64,000 nucleotides of DNA from contig NZ_BOQD01000027.1 in assembly GCF_018332515.1 (NCBI RefSeq), forward strand, positions 1 through 64,000. The letters are read 5' to 3'. The stretch is from Bacillus hominis (GTDB lineage: Bacteria > Bacillota > Bacilli > Bacillales > Bacillaceae_G). The translations under genes and the position numbers were made by a program. The first letter of the stretch is position 1; each line of letters begins with the position of its first letter. Positions 1-7,390 of the stretch are shown here, piece by piece. The notes beneath the pieces were generated by a model that searched no databases, was not told the origin of the DNA, and saw only the letters and a list, made by a program, of their open reading frames with translations.

Positions 1-52
1 TGATAATCCTTATCAATTAAAGTAGAATAGTAATCAATGATTATCATTATCA
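1..52 (+). promoter_or_regulatory. Two Fur boxes before the iron/heme ABC importer
   Basis: Two near-perfect 7-1-7 Fur sites (consensus TGATAATNATTATCA) lie at 1-15 and 38-52, each with one mismatch. A TAGAAT -10-like hexamer at 23-28 sits between them, so Fur bound at either site would cover the promoter. This predicts iron-repressed transcription of the downstream importer operon. Confidence 0.85.
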
Positions 53-67
53 ATTAGAGGTGAAAAA

Positions 68-1015
68 ATGAAGAAATCCATTACGCTGTTTACAGCGATC
101 TTATCTATTTTTTTCTTATTAATAGGTTGCAGTGCAAAGGGAAACGAAAAAGCATCCGCAACGAAAACAGAAAAAGGAACAGACAAAATCGAAATTACCG
201 ATTTCTCAGACAGAAAGGTAACATTTGATAAAAATCCAGAGAGTTTTGCAACATTAAGTATGGGGGACATGGATATTATTCATACTTTGGGTGGCAAAGT
301 AATAGGTCGTCCAGATACAAAGTTAACTCTTCCAGAAGATTTAAAGAAAGCACAAGTAATTGGGAATGCACATCAGCCAAACTTTGAACAAATTGCTAGC
401 TTAAAGCCGGATGTACTTGTTGCTAATAATGGGTTCCAAAAAAATATTCCAACGGTTGAAGGGCAAGGAACAAAAGTAATCATTTCTTCAGCCAACTCTG
501 TAAAAGACATTCAAAAGAGTATTGAAATGTATGGAACAGTAATGAAAAAAGAAGATAAAGCAAAAGAGCTTAATCAGAAAATTAATGATCAAATGAAGAA
601 ATATGAGAAAAAGAGCGATGTTAAAGCGTTGCTAGTTTATGGAGCACCAGGTACTTATTTAGCAGCATTACCAACTTCTCTATCAGGTGATATTTTAGAA
701 AAAACAGGCGGGAAAAATATTGCAGCTGGTTTTCCAGAAATGAAAGAATATCCGCAATATGCACAGTTAAGTGTAGAACGTATTATTGAAGCAAACCCGG
801 ATGTGATTTATTTAATTACACATGGAGATCCCAATAGCGTGAAAAAAGCATTTGAAGGCGAAATGATGAAAAATGAAGCGTGGAAAAATTTAGAGGCAGT
901 CAAACAAAATCACGTCGTTATTTTACCACCAGATTTATTTGGCTCAAATCCTGGAACAAAAGTGATAGAAGCGATGGACTTTATGTATAAAAGTATACAA
1001 GATGTAAGGAAATGA
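68..1015 (+). CDS. Iron/heme ABC transporter substrate-binding lipoprotein
   Basis: A 315-residue protein that should capture an iron compound (siderophore or heme) outside the membrane and deliver it to the permease encoded next. It begins with a lipoprotein signal peptide with the lipobox LLIGC (Cys about residue 21), followed by a short charged linker. The rest matches the class III periplasmic-binding fold of FhuD/IsdE-type proteins (helical-backbone, 'QIASLKPDV'-like segment near residue 115). The gene is first in a three-gene import operon, and the next start lies at its stop codon. The Fur boxes upstream support an iron role. The ligand cannot be told from sequence; both heme and siderophore are possible. 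Confidence 0.88.
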   Translation: MKKSITLFTAILSIFFLLIGCSAKGNEKASATKTEKGTDKIEITDFSDRKVTFDKNPESFATLSMGDMDIIHTLGGKVIGRPDTKLTLPEDLKKAQVIGNAHQPNFEQIASLKPDVLVANNGFQKNIPTVEGQGTKVIISSANSVKDIQKSIEMYGTVMKKEDKAKELNQKINDQMKKYEKKSDVKALLVYGAPGTYLAALPTSLSGDILEKTGGKNIAAGFPEMKEYPQYAQLSVERIIEANPDVIYLITHGDPNSVKKAFEGEMMKNEAWKNLEAVKQNHVVILPPDLFGSNPGTKVIEAMDFMYKSIQDVRK

Positions 1016-1020
1016 TAAGC

Positions 1021-2049
1021 ATGGAGAGTAGTGAAATAGTAAGAGAAAAGAAGCATCCTTTTGCAAAGAAAAGATGGATGATAACAGTTACTTTAGTTGT
1101 ATTAACTGTTCTAGGTCTTTTTTATGGCCTTTTTGCAGGAAGTTTAGCCTTTTCTTTACGAGACATTATAGTGGGAATACAAGATGAGGGTTCGACAGTT
1201 CATCGAATTGTATGGGATCTTCGCATACCGAGAGTGCTCGTTGGTTTTATTGTAGGAACATGTTTAGCTGCATCAGGAGCGTTATTGCAAGGGGTTATGA
1301 GAAATCCTCTTGCAGATCCTGGCATTATCGGAGTTTCATCAGGAGCAGGTCTTGTAGCAATTATAATCATGATTTTATTTCCTCAGCATATGGCATTCTT
1401 ACCACTAGGAGCTTTTTTAGGAGCTTTTATTACAGCAATGGTCATTTACGCACTATCATGGCAAAAGGGTGCGCCACCTTCACGAATTGTATTAGTAGGT
1501 GTTTCAATAAACGCCTTAATTGGTGCAGCGACTTCAGCGTTAATGTTATTACATAGCGACAAAGTACAATCAGTTCTACCGTGGTTAGCTGGTGGTATTG
1601 GTGGTGTGAGTTGGGCACATTTAAATATGATTATTTATTATGCGATATTCGCTATTGTATTAGCTTTCTTCGGTATTAAACATATTCGAGTATTAATGCT
1701 TGGGGATGAAATGGCCAAATTATTAGGGCATAACGTGGAAAGAAGTCGGTTTTATTTAATAGTAGTAAGTACAATGTTAGCTGGAATAGCAGTTAGTGTT
1801 TCTGGTCTTATTGGATTTGTCGGTCTCGTTGTACCACATATGCTACGTTTATTAGTCGGAAATGATTATAGATATTTGCTGCCATTATCATGCCTTGGTG
1901 GCGGAATATTACTTGTTTTCGCAGATGCGATAGCTAGAAGTTGGTTTGATCCAATCGAATTACCAGTTGGTATTTTATTGTCCTTCTTAGGTGGTCCGTT
2001 CTTCTTATATTTAATTCATAGAGGAGGAAAACAACGTGATTTCCGTTGA
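1021..2049 (+). CDS. FecCD-family iron/heme ABC transporter permease
   Basis: Integral membrane permease of the BtuC/FecCD family (342 residues from this start), expected to form a homodimeric channel with about ten helices each. Family hallmarks seen are the RIPRVLVGF segment, the NPLADPGIIGVSSGAG motif, and the GLIGFVGLVVPH segment that couples to the ATPase. The ATG at 1021 is preferred because TAAGGAA lies about 9 bases upstream. An in-frame ATG at 1012 would sit directly on that ribosome-binding site. It overlaps the following ATPase gene by 14 bases, so the two are translationally coupled. Confidence 0.9.
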   Translation: MESSEIVREKKHPFAKKRWMITVTLVVLTVLGLFYGLFAGSLAFSLRDIIVGIQDEGSTVHRIVWDLRIPRVLVGFIVGTCLAASGALLQGVMRNPLADPGIIGVSSGAGLVAIIIMILFPQHMAFLPLGAFLGAFITAMVIYALSWQKGAPPSRIVLVGVSINALIGAATSALMLLHSDKVQSVLPWLAGGIGGVSWAHLNMIIYYAIFAIVLAFFGIKHIRVLMLGDEMAKLLGHNVERSRFYLIVVSTMLAGIAVSVSGLIGFVGLVVPHMLRLLVGNDYRYLLPLSCLGGGILLVFADAIARSWFDPIELPVGILLSFLGGPFFLYLIHRGGKQRDFR

Positions 2050-2854
2050 AAAAGTGTTTTACGCACATTCTGAAAGATTTCTAATGCAAAATATGAATGT
2101 ACATATTAAAGCTGGGGAAATCGTTAGTTTAATCGGTCCAAATGGATCGGGGAAATCTACTTTGCTTCGTTTAATGGCAAGACTACTTAAACAAAGCGAA
2201 GGGGAAATCATTTTAGATGGGGAAAATATTCATACGATGAAGAGTGCCGATGTAGCGAAGAAATTAGCGATGTTACCACAAATGCATGATCATCAATTAG
2301 ATTTAACAGTGAAAGAATTAATCGAATTTGGAAGAGGCCCCCATAAATCATGGAGCGGTCGCTTAAATAAAGAAGATGAAGAAATTGTTGATTGGGCATT
2401 GTCTGTTACAAGTCTTGAAGGGTATGAATATCGTCTTTTACAGTCTTTGTCCGGAGGAGAAAGACAACGGGCTTGGATTGCAATGACGCTAGCACAACGT
2501 ACAAATGTCTTATTGTTAGATGAACCAACAACCTTTTTGGATATCGTTCACCAGTTGGAAGTAATGGAACTTGTGAAACGCTTAAATGAAGAGTTTGGTA
2601 TGACAATTATAATGGTTTTACATGACATTAACCAAGCGGCTCAATATAGCGATCGTTTACTCGTATTAAAGCGAGGGAAGATTCAGTATGACGGCGTACC
2701 AGAAGAAGTACTATGTCATCAAATGTTTCAACATGTATTTGGCATAGAAGTAGATATTTTTCACGGAAGCGACAAGCCATTTTTTACACCGAAACGAATT
2801 TCTAAAAAAGGGGAATCGAGATGCAAACAGAAGAGCGTATTACCACTGAATTAG
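2036..2854 (+). CDS. Iron/heme ABC transporter ATP-binding protein
   Basis: Cytoplasmic ATPase that powers the importer. The 272-residue protein shows Walker A GPNGSGKST (about residue 34), signature LSGGERQR (about 138), Walker B VLLLDEPTTFLD (about 158) and the H-loop histidine in VLHDINQA. The start is GTG, preceded by a strong GGAGG located inside the end of the permease gene. The 3' end overlaps the ankyrin gene by 34 bases, which suggests that gene belongs to the same transcript. FepC/FhuC-type ATPases have the same length and motif order. Confidence 0.92.
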   Translation: MISVEKVFYAHSERFLMQNMNVHIKAGEIVSLIGPNGSGKSTLLRLMARLLKQSEGEIILDGENIHTMKSADVAKKLAMLPQMHDHQLDLTVKELIEFGRGPHKSWSGRLNKEDEEIVDWALSVTSLEGYEYRLLQSLSGGERQRAWIAMTLAQRTNVLLLDEPTTFLDIVHQLEVMELVKRLNEEFGMTIIMVLHDINQAAQYSDRLLVLKRGKIQYDGVPEEVLCHQMFQHVFGIEVDIFHGSDKPFFTPKRISKKGESRCKQKSVLPLN

Positions 2855-3216
2855 TAAGAGAATTTGTTATGGCAGCTCACGGTGATCTAGAAAAAGTACA
2901 GGAGCTTTTGGCCGAATCACCTAGCTTACTTCATGCTTCTTATAATTGGGGCGGATCAGATTGGGAAAGTGCGTTAGGGGCATCGGCACATGTAGGGCGT
3001 AAAGATATTGCTTTATATTTACTGGAAAAGGGTGCTCGAATGGATATTTTTGTAGCGGCTATGCTTGGTGAACTTGAAGTTGTACAAGCCATTTTAGTAG
3101 TACAACCAGAAGCATTATTTGCACCTGGCCCGCATGGCATCTCTCTTCTTCAACATGCACGAATGGGTGGTGAAAAAGCTCAGCGTGTATTTGAGTACTT
3201 AACAGTGCTTTCTTAA
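2821..3216 (+). CDS. Ankyrin-repeat protein coupled to the iron importer
   Basis: A 131-residue soluble protein with about three ankyrin-like repeats. Helical pairs are visible around VMAAHGDLEKVQELL, GRKDIALYLLEKGA and AAMLGELEVVQAIL, with the repeat-capping segment GISLLQHARMGG near the C terminus. There is no signal peptide or membrane segment, so it is cytoplasmic. Ankyrin repeats mediate protein-protein binding. Its 34-base overlap with the importer ATPase gene implies co-expression under Fur, but no partner can be named. Its function is unknown. Confidence 0.78.
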   Translation: MQTEERITTELVREFVMAAHGDLEKVQELLAESPSLLHASYNWGGSDWESALGASAHVGRKDIALYLLEKGARMDIFVAAMLGELEVVQAILVVQPEALFAPGPHGISLLQHARMGGEKAQRVFEYLTVLS

Positions 3217-3236
3217 TGACCGCAAAGTTCTTATGT

Positions 3237-3289
3237 GCGGTAAACTTTCCACTCAAAAGATTGGAAGGTTTACCGCCCGTTAGAACGGG
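3237..3289. repeat. Paired hairpins after the importer operon (repeat-like)
   Basis: A 15-bp stem (3237-3251 with 3262-3276, one G-U pair) is followed directly by a second small stem CCCGT/ACGGG (3276-3289) ending in GGGATAA. The same ending occurs in the intergenic repeat copies near 9.9 kb and 63.2 kb. There is no T-tract, so this does not look like the terminator itself. The rest of the 3217-3521 gap holds the terminator at 3368 and a probable promoter region. Confidence 0.5.
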
Positions 3290-3364
3290 ATAAGTATCTA
3301 GTATATTTGGAAATCCTACACCCCCCTCAATTGTAGTTTTCCTTATGCTAGTTATGATATGGAT

Positions 3365-3396
3365 GAAGTAGACAATATTTGTCTACTTCTTTTTTT
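3365..3396 (+). terminator. Rho-independent terminator
   Basis: The stem GAAGTAGACA-AATATT-TGTCTACTTC is followed by a run of seven T. It ends the iron importer/ankyrin operon. Confidence 0.85.
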
Positions 3397-3521
3397 ACGT
3401 TTGTAAAGAGTGAATATTCTATATTTTAATGTTGGTTCATTTATAATAGAGAGTAACACGTACTATACATACAAAATATGATCATGTAATCAAGAACAGC
3501 ATGCTGGGAAGGAGTTTAAAA

Positions 3522-4028
3522 ATGTTCCATACAGATCGCCTACAATTCCGCAAATATACAATGGATGATTTACAGTTCTATGCTTCGTTATGGGGGAACG
3601 AGAAAGTAATGCGCTATATTGGAAATGGGACGTTAAAAACATATATGCAATGTAAAAAAAGTTTGGAGGAGTGGGTGCTTCCAAGTTATAAAAATGGTCT
3701 CGGTTTATTTGTAATGATTGAAAAGGAAACTGGGATACGAATTGGTCATGCAGGACTTGTTAAGCAGAAGGTAGATGGAAAAGAGGAAATTGAAATTGGT
3801 TATTGGTTACTTCCTCAGTATTGGGGGAAAGGGTATGCGAAAGAATCAGCGGCAGCATTTCGAGACTACGGTTTCCAAGCATTACAAATGAATAAATTAA
3901 TTTCTCTTATTAACCCGAACCACCCAGCTTCAATATTTGTCGCCAGAAAAACAGGGCTTAGTTATGAGAAAACAACTTCATTTCATGAGATGGATGTTCT
4001 CGTTTATTCCATTAAGCGGGTTGGATGA
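3522..4028 (+). CDS. GNAT N-acetyltransferase, RimJ/RimL type
   Basis: A 168-residue acetyl-CoA-dependent N-acetyltransferase. The GNAT fold is recognised from the N-terminal 'TDRLQFRKYTMDDL' segment typical of RimJ/RimL enzymes and from the acetyl-CoA binding stretch GYWLLPQYWGKGYAKE, near residue 100. The chosen ATG follows GGAAGGAG by 7 bases; an ATG at 3501 would lie upstream of that site. The substrate cannot be inferred: family members acetylate ribosomal proteins, antibiotics or small amines. Confidence 0.85.
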   Translation: MFHTDRLQFRKYTMDDLQFYASLWGNEKVMRYIGNGTLKTYMQCKKSLEEWVLPSYKNGLGLFVMIEKETGIRIGHAGLVKQKVDGKEEIEIGYWLLPQYWGKGYAKESAAAFRDYGFQALQMNKLISLINPNHPASIFVARKTGLSYEKTTSFHEMDVLVYSIKRVG

Positions 4029-4085
4029 AAAAAGGTGAATTGCATCTTTTGGAGAATGGTATATAAAAATAAAAGGAGGGATTAC

Positions 4086-4544
4086 ATGTATATTTACCAT
4101 AATGGACTTATTATTCGTGAGGGAACGAACGGTGTACCAGCATATGCGATTAAGACATTATTTGAAGATGCTGGCTGGAGTAATGACAATATCCCTTCTT
4201 GGCAAATTGAAAAGTTTACGATTGCATTTGAAAATTCAACATGGGCTTTCACAATTTGGGATGAAGAAGAAATGGTCGCGATGGTTAGAGTGATTTCTGA
4301 TCAAATCATGGTTGCTAACATAGTAAATTTAGTTGTGAAGTGTGAGTATAGGGGAAAAGGGTTAGGTAAGAAACTTGTAGCTCTTTGTTTACAAAAGCTT
4401 CCGCATGGCGATTGGTTTGCACATACATCTGCTAACAATTTTGATTTTTATAGAAGTTGTGGTTTTGAAGTAAGAGAGTTATCAAGAAATGGAACATGTG
4501 CGTATTATGGGTATCAAGTGGCAAAAAAGGATGGGCATCGATAA
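4086..4544 (+). CDS. GNAT N-acetyltransferase
   Basis: A 152-residue GNAT enzyme. The acetyl-CoA pyrophosphate loop is seen as CEYRGKGLGKKL (about residue 93), and the C-terminal NNFDFYRSCGFE motif is typical of the family. The start is set by AAAAGGAGGG six bases before the ATG. It lies 57 bases after another acetyltransferase gene and may be cotranscribed with it. The acceptor substrate is unknown. Confidence 0.85.
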   Translation: MYIYHNGLIIREGTNGVPAYAIKTLFEDAGWSNDNIPSWQIEKFTIAFENSTWAFTIWDEEEMVAMVRVISDQIMVANIVNLVVKCEYRGKGLGKKLVALCLQKLPHGDWFAHTSANNFDFYRSCGFEVRELSRNGTCAYYGYQVAKKDGHR

Positions 4545-4655
4545 AATTATAAGGTAGTGAAGAAAAAGGATTGCTATTTTAATAATATAAACTGAACTGA
4601 GACTTATTTTATGATAAAATAAAAGAAAATTCAGTTTATTAAACGGGGGATAAAA

Positions 4656-5033
4656 ATGAATGTAAAAGTCGGGGATGTATTTAAATACGAAAGAAAGTTT
4701 ACCGAGGAAGAAGTTTTTGAATTTGCAAATATTACAGGTGATAAGGGTAGACATCATATGGAATATGATGAGAATGGACGATTAATGGTTCACGGTTTAT
4801 TGACTGCTAGCATTGGGACGAAAGTAGGAGAAGAGTTACATTACATAGCGAGGGAATTGGTAAGTGAGTTTATTAGACCAGTTTTTACAGGAGATACGAT
4901 TACTTGTGAATTAACTTTAACAAATATTGAACAAATGGAAGGATATAAAAAAGTTTCAATTGAGTCAGTTTATCGCAACCAACAGGAAAAGACCGTACTA
5001 GTTGGAACAAGTTATGGAATTATAAGGGAGTAA
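4656..5033 (+). CDS. MaoC-like (R)-specific enoyl-CoA hydratase
   Basis: A 125-residue single hot-dog-fold protein. The catalytic pair of the MaoC/PhaJ family is suggested by FANITGDKGRHHMEYD (about residue 25) followed by the MVHGLLTASIG segment (about 45). Members hydrate trans-2-enoyl-CoA in fatty-acid or polyhydroxyalkanoate metabolism. Here the Asp-His spacing is slightly unusual (GDKGRHH rather than GDxNPxH), so activity should not be assumed. It is a single gene with its own terminator. Confidence 0.78.
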   Translation: MNVKVGDVFKYERKFTEEEVFEFANITGDKGRHHMEYDENGRLMVHGLLTASIGTKVGEELHYIARELVSEFIRPVFTGDTITCELTLTNIEQMEGYKKVSIESVYRNQQEKTVLVGTSYGIIRE

Positions 5034-5035
5034 AA

Positions 5036-5069
5036 AAGAAGCCTGTTATGAAACAGGCTTCTTTTTTTA
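5036..5069. terminator. Bidirectional terminator
   Basis: A 12-bp stem AAGAAGCCTGTT/AACAGGCTTCTT has A-runs and T-runs on both sides. It serves the MaoC gene and the convergent XRE-cupin gene. Confidence 0.85.
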
Positions 5070-5073
5070 TCAT

Positions 5074-5619
5074 TTAATAAACACGCTTTCGATTTTCCGC
5101 ATGACTAGAGATAAGTAATAGCGCAGACTCTTCACCTATATTGCGGACAATATGAGGAACGCAAGCATTCCACGAGAAAGAATCACCTTCTGTTACAACC
5201 GCGATATCTTCACCATGTTGAACTTCTAGCTTTCCGCGTAATACAAGGTGACACTCTTCACCTTCATGAGCATTTGGTGAATTTTCTTTCGGAAACCCGG
5301 CGGAAATTTCTACTAAAGATAAGCGAAGACCACCTTGCTCTGCAACATGCTCAATTCTTTGTTCATCTTTACCATACACACTGTATTTGCGTTCTTCTTT
5401 TTTTACAATTTTTAAACGATCTTTTTGTTCTAACAATAAATATGGAAGGGGAACATTTAAAAAATTAGAGATCGTTTCTAAAGTTGAGATAGACGGTGAT
5501 GTTTTATTGTTTTCAACCTGACTCATAAAGCCTTTAGAAAGACCTGTTCCTTCACAAATTTGGGCAATCGTAATACCTCTGCGTTGACGAATTTCACGAA
5601 TTGCAGAACCGATATTCAT
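5074..5619 (-). CDS. XRE-family transcriptional regulator with cupin domain
   Basis: A 181-residue regulator with an N-terminal helix-turn-helix (residues about 5-60, IAQICEGTGLSKGFMSQVENN) and a C-terminal cupin barrel (about 105-175, HEGEECHLVLRGKLEV and VPHIVRNIG). Cupin-XRE proteins usually sense a small ligand. The start is fixed by AAGGAGCT seven bases upstream; a longer open frame upstream has no ribosome-binding site. It is divergent from the DoxX/dioxygenase pair, so it may control that operon, itself or both. The ligand is unknown. Confidence 0.9.
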   Translation of the reverse strand: MNIGSAIREIRQRRGITIAQICEGTGLSKGFMSQVENNKTSPSISTLETISNFLNVPLPYLLLEQKDRLKIVKKEERKYSVYGKDEQRIEHVAEQGGLRLSLVEISAGFPKENSPNAHEGEECHLVLRGKLEVQHGEDIAVVTEGDSFSWNACVPHIVRNIGEESALLLISSHAENRKRVY

Positions 5620-5694
5620 AAAATCAAGCTCCTTTTTGTAAACAACTATTTGTATCATAGCAAAAAAAAAATATTTTATCTCATAAAAAATGAA

Positions 5695-5758
5695 TTGACG
5701 AATAAAAAAAATTAGTGTATGTTTTGTAATGTAAATAAAAGTTTTGTATAAGAAAACT
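5695..5758 (+). promoter_or_regulatory. catDE promoter with downstream palindrome
   Basis: The -35 is TTGACG (5695-5700), the spacer is 17 bases, and the -10 is TATGTT (5718-5723). Between the -10 and the start codon lies the inverted repeat AGTTTT-N7-AAAACT (5740-5758), well placed as a repressor operator. Confidence 0.65.
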
Positions 5759-5775
5759 ATAAAGGAGAGAGAGAA

Positions 5776-6180
5776 ATGAATCAACATATTAGTAACTTAA
5801 TTATTCGTATCGTGTTAGGGGTAACATTCTTTATGCACGGTTTAACAAAATTCCAATCAGGAATTGACAATATTGCAGGGTGGTTTACAAGCATTGGTTT
5901 ACCAGGAGGACTTGCATACGGTGTAGCAACAGTTGAATTAGTTGGAGGTCTATTGTTAATTCTAGGTTTAGGTGTAAGATATATTGGATTATTATTTGCA
6001 CTTGTTATGGTTGGAGCGATTGTGAAAGTAAAATGGTCAGCTGGCTTGTTAGGAGACGGGAAAAATCCTGGGTTTGAGTTAGAACTTGCATTATTAGCAA
6101 TGGGTGCTTACTTATTTGTTGCAAAAGCTGATGGTTTTATAGATAATTTCTTAAAAGAGAAAATGTCAAAGAAGAACTAA
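5776..6180 (+). CDS. catD: DoxX-family membrane protein (CatD-like)
   Basis: A 134-residue membrane protein with four predicted helices and the DoxX signature (RIVLGVTFFMHGLTKFQSG at the N terminus, then GGLLLILGLGVRYIGL). It is followed 21 bases later by a two-domain VOC dioxygenase, the same arrangement as B. subtilis catDE. There the pair protects against catechol and quinone stress under YodB/CatR control. The name rests on this pairing and on length; the biochemical role of DoxX proteins is poorly known. A good promoter and a palindrome lie upstream. Confidence 0.8.
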   Translation: MNQHISNLIIRIVLGVTFFMHGLTKFQSGIDNIAGWFTSIGLPGGLAYGVATVELVGGLLLILGLGVRYIGLLFALVMVGAIVKVKWSAGLLGDGKNPGFELELALLAMGAYLFVAKADGFIDNFLKEKMSKKN

Positions 6181-6201
6181 TTTAAATGGGGGTATAACAA
6201 G

Positions 6202-7059
6202 ATGAGCTTTCAACTTCATCCCGAAACAACACTTGGGGTTGTTCATTTATATGTATCAAATATAAAGAAGTCGCTAGAGTTTTATACGGAAGTACTAAGC
6301 ATGAAGGTACTAAAAGAAGAGGAAGCAGTCGTTACATTTGGGAATGAAAATGATGAACCACTCCTTATCATTGAAGAAAAGAAAGAAGCTTTTCCGAAAC
6401 AAAGAGGAAGAACAGGGTTATATCATTACGCAATTTTATTACCAAATAGACAAGACTTAGCGAACATTCTTCGTCACCTTGTAGAGATGGTATATCCACT
6501 GCACGGTGGAGCCGATCATTACTTTAGTGAAGCTCTTTATTTAGCTGATCCAGATGGAAATGGGATTGAAATTTATCATGATCGCCAAAAAGAAGTTTGG
6601 CGTGATGAGAATGGAGAGCTACCATTTGTTAGTAACCCGTTAGCTGGTGAAGAATTATTACAGCAAGGAAGTGTATGGAATGGGTTCCCGGCGGGTACTG
6701 TGATGGGACATATTCATTTACATGTAGCTGACTTAGAAGAAGCGAAACGTTTCTATGTTGATGGTCTTGGTTTTGATGTAACAATCCCAGCTCGTAATGG
6801 AGCGCTGTTCGTATCCGCAGGTGGTTATCATCACCATATTGGCTTAAATACATGGCAAGGTGAAGGGATACCACCGCAAATGCCAAATTCCGTTGGCTTG
6901 AAGTATTTCACAATTGTACTAGCGGATGAAAAACAAAAAGAGCAAGTATGTGAAAGCTTAAAAAATATTGGCGAGATTGCTACGTATAAAGATGGAATAT
7001 TACAGGCCAAGGATCCATTTGGACATTGTATCCATTTAAAAATAAAAGGAGAAGCCTAA
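6202..7059 (+). CDS. catE: VOC-family extradiol (catechol-2,3-) dioxygenase, CatE-like
   Basis: A 285-residue protein with two vicinal-oxygen-chelate modules (about residues 10-125 and 168-280). Putative metal ligands are His in VVHLYVSNIKK and the Glu of GNGIEIYHDR in module 1, with His in GHIHLHVADL and HCIHLK in module 2. CatE opens the catechol ring with Fe(II). The length equals B. subtilis CatE, and the gene follows a DoxX gene as in catDE. Substrate assignment is by analogy; a glyoxalase-like detoxification role is the main alternative. Confidence 0.82.
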   Translation: MSFQLHPETTLGVVHLYVSNIKKSLEFYTEVLSMKVLKEEEAVVTFGNENDEPLLIIEEKKEAFPKQRGRTGLYHYAILLPNRQDLANILRHLVEMVYPLHGGADHYFSEALYLADPDGNGIEIYHDRQKEVWRDENGELPFVSNPLAGEELLQQGSVWNGFPAGTVMGHIHLHVADLEEAKRFYVDGLGFDVTIPARNGALFVSAGGYHHHIGLNTWQGEGIPPQMPNSVGLKYFTIVLADEKQKEQVCESLKNIGEIATYKDGILQAKDPFGHCIHLKIKGEA

Positions 7060-7077
7060 AAAAGGCTTCTCTTTTTT
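7049..7077. terminator. Bidirectional terminator overlapping the catE stop
   Basis: The stem GAGAAGCCT/AGGCTTCTC with a T-run overlaps the last codons of catE and faces the convergent phhB gene. Confidence 0.8.
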
Positions 7078-7390
7078 ACTTTCTTATAATTGCTTTTTCG
7101 TTTTGTAAAAATAGGTCATCAAATTGCTTCGCAAGTTCAAAATCTAGTTTCGTTAAACCTTTTGCATTCCAAGATGACAAAGTAATAATGACTGCTTTAT
7201 ACTGGATAAGGATAAATGGATGGTGATTATGTTCTTCTGATAGTTTGGCGGCTTCAGAGACAAATTCGACTCCTTTTAAGTAGTCGGAAAACATATATTT
7301 TCGTTCAATCCATTTTTCATCTTTTACCATCCATTTATCTACCTTCAATAATTCCTCTTGAACTTCTTCTTCAGTTAATCGTAGCATCAT
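7076..7390 (-). CDS. phhB: 4a-hydroxytetrahydrobiopterin dehydratase (PCD)
   Basis: A protein of about 104 residues that regenerates the pterin cofactor by dehydrating the 4a-carbinolamine formed by aromatic amino acid hydroxylases. The family signature [22 protein letters not shown] (His-His-Pro region) is seen near residue 60. It directly follows phhA, matching the coupled reaction. Start choice: ATGs lie at 7399, 7390 and 7387. The AAAGGA motif suits 7390 or 7387, while 7399 has no spacing. The start lies inside the phhA end, so the two are translationally coupled. Confidence 0.88.
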   Translation of the reverse strand: MMLRLTEEEVQEELLKVDKWMVKDEKWIERKYMFSDYLKGVEFVSEAAKLSEEHNHHPFILIQYKAVIITLSSWNAKGLTKLDFELAKQFDDLFLQNEKAIIRK

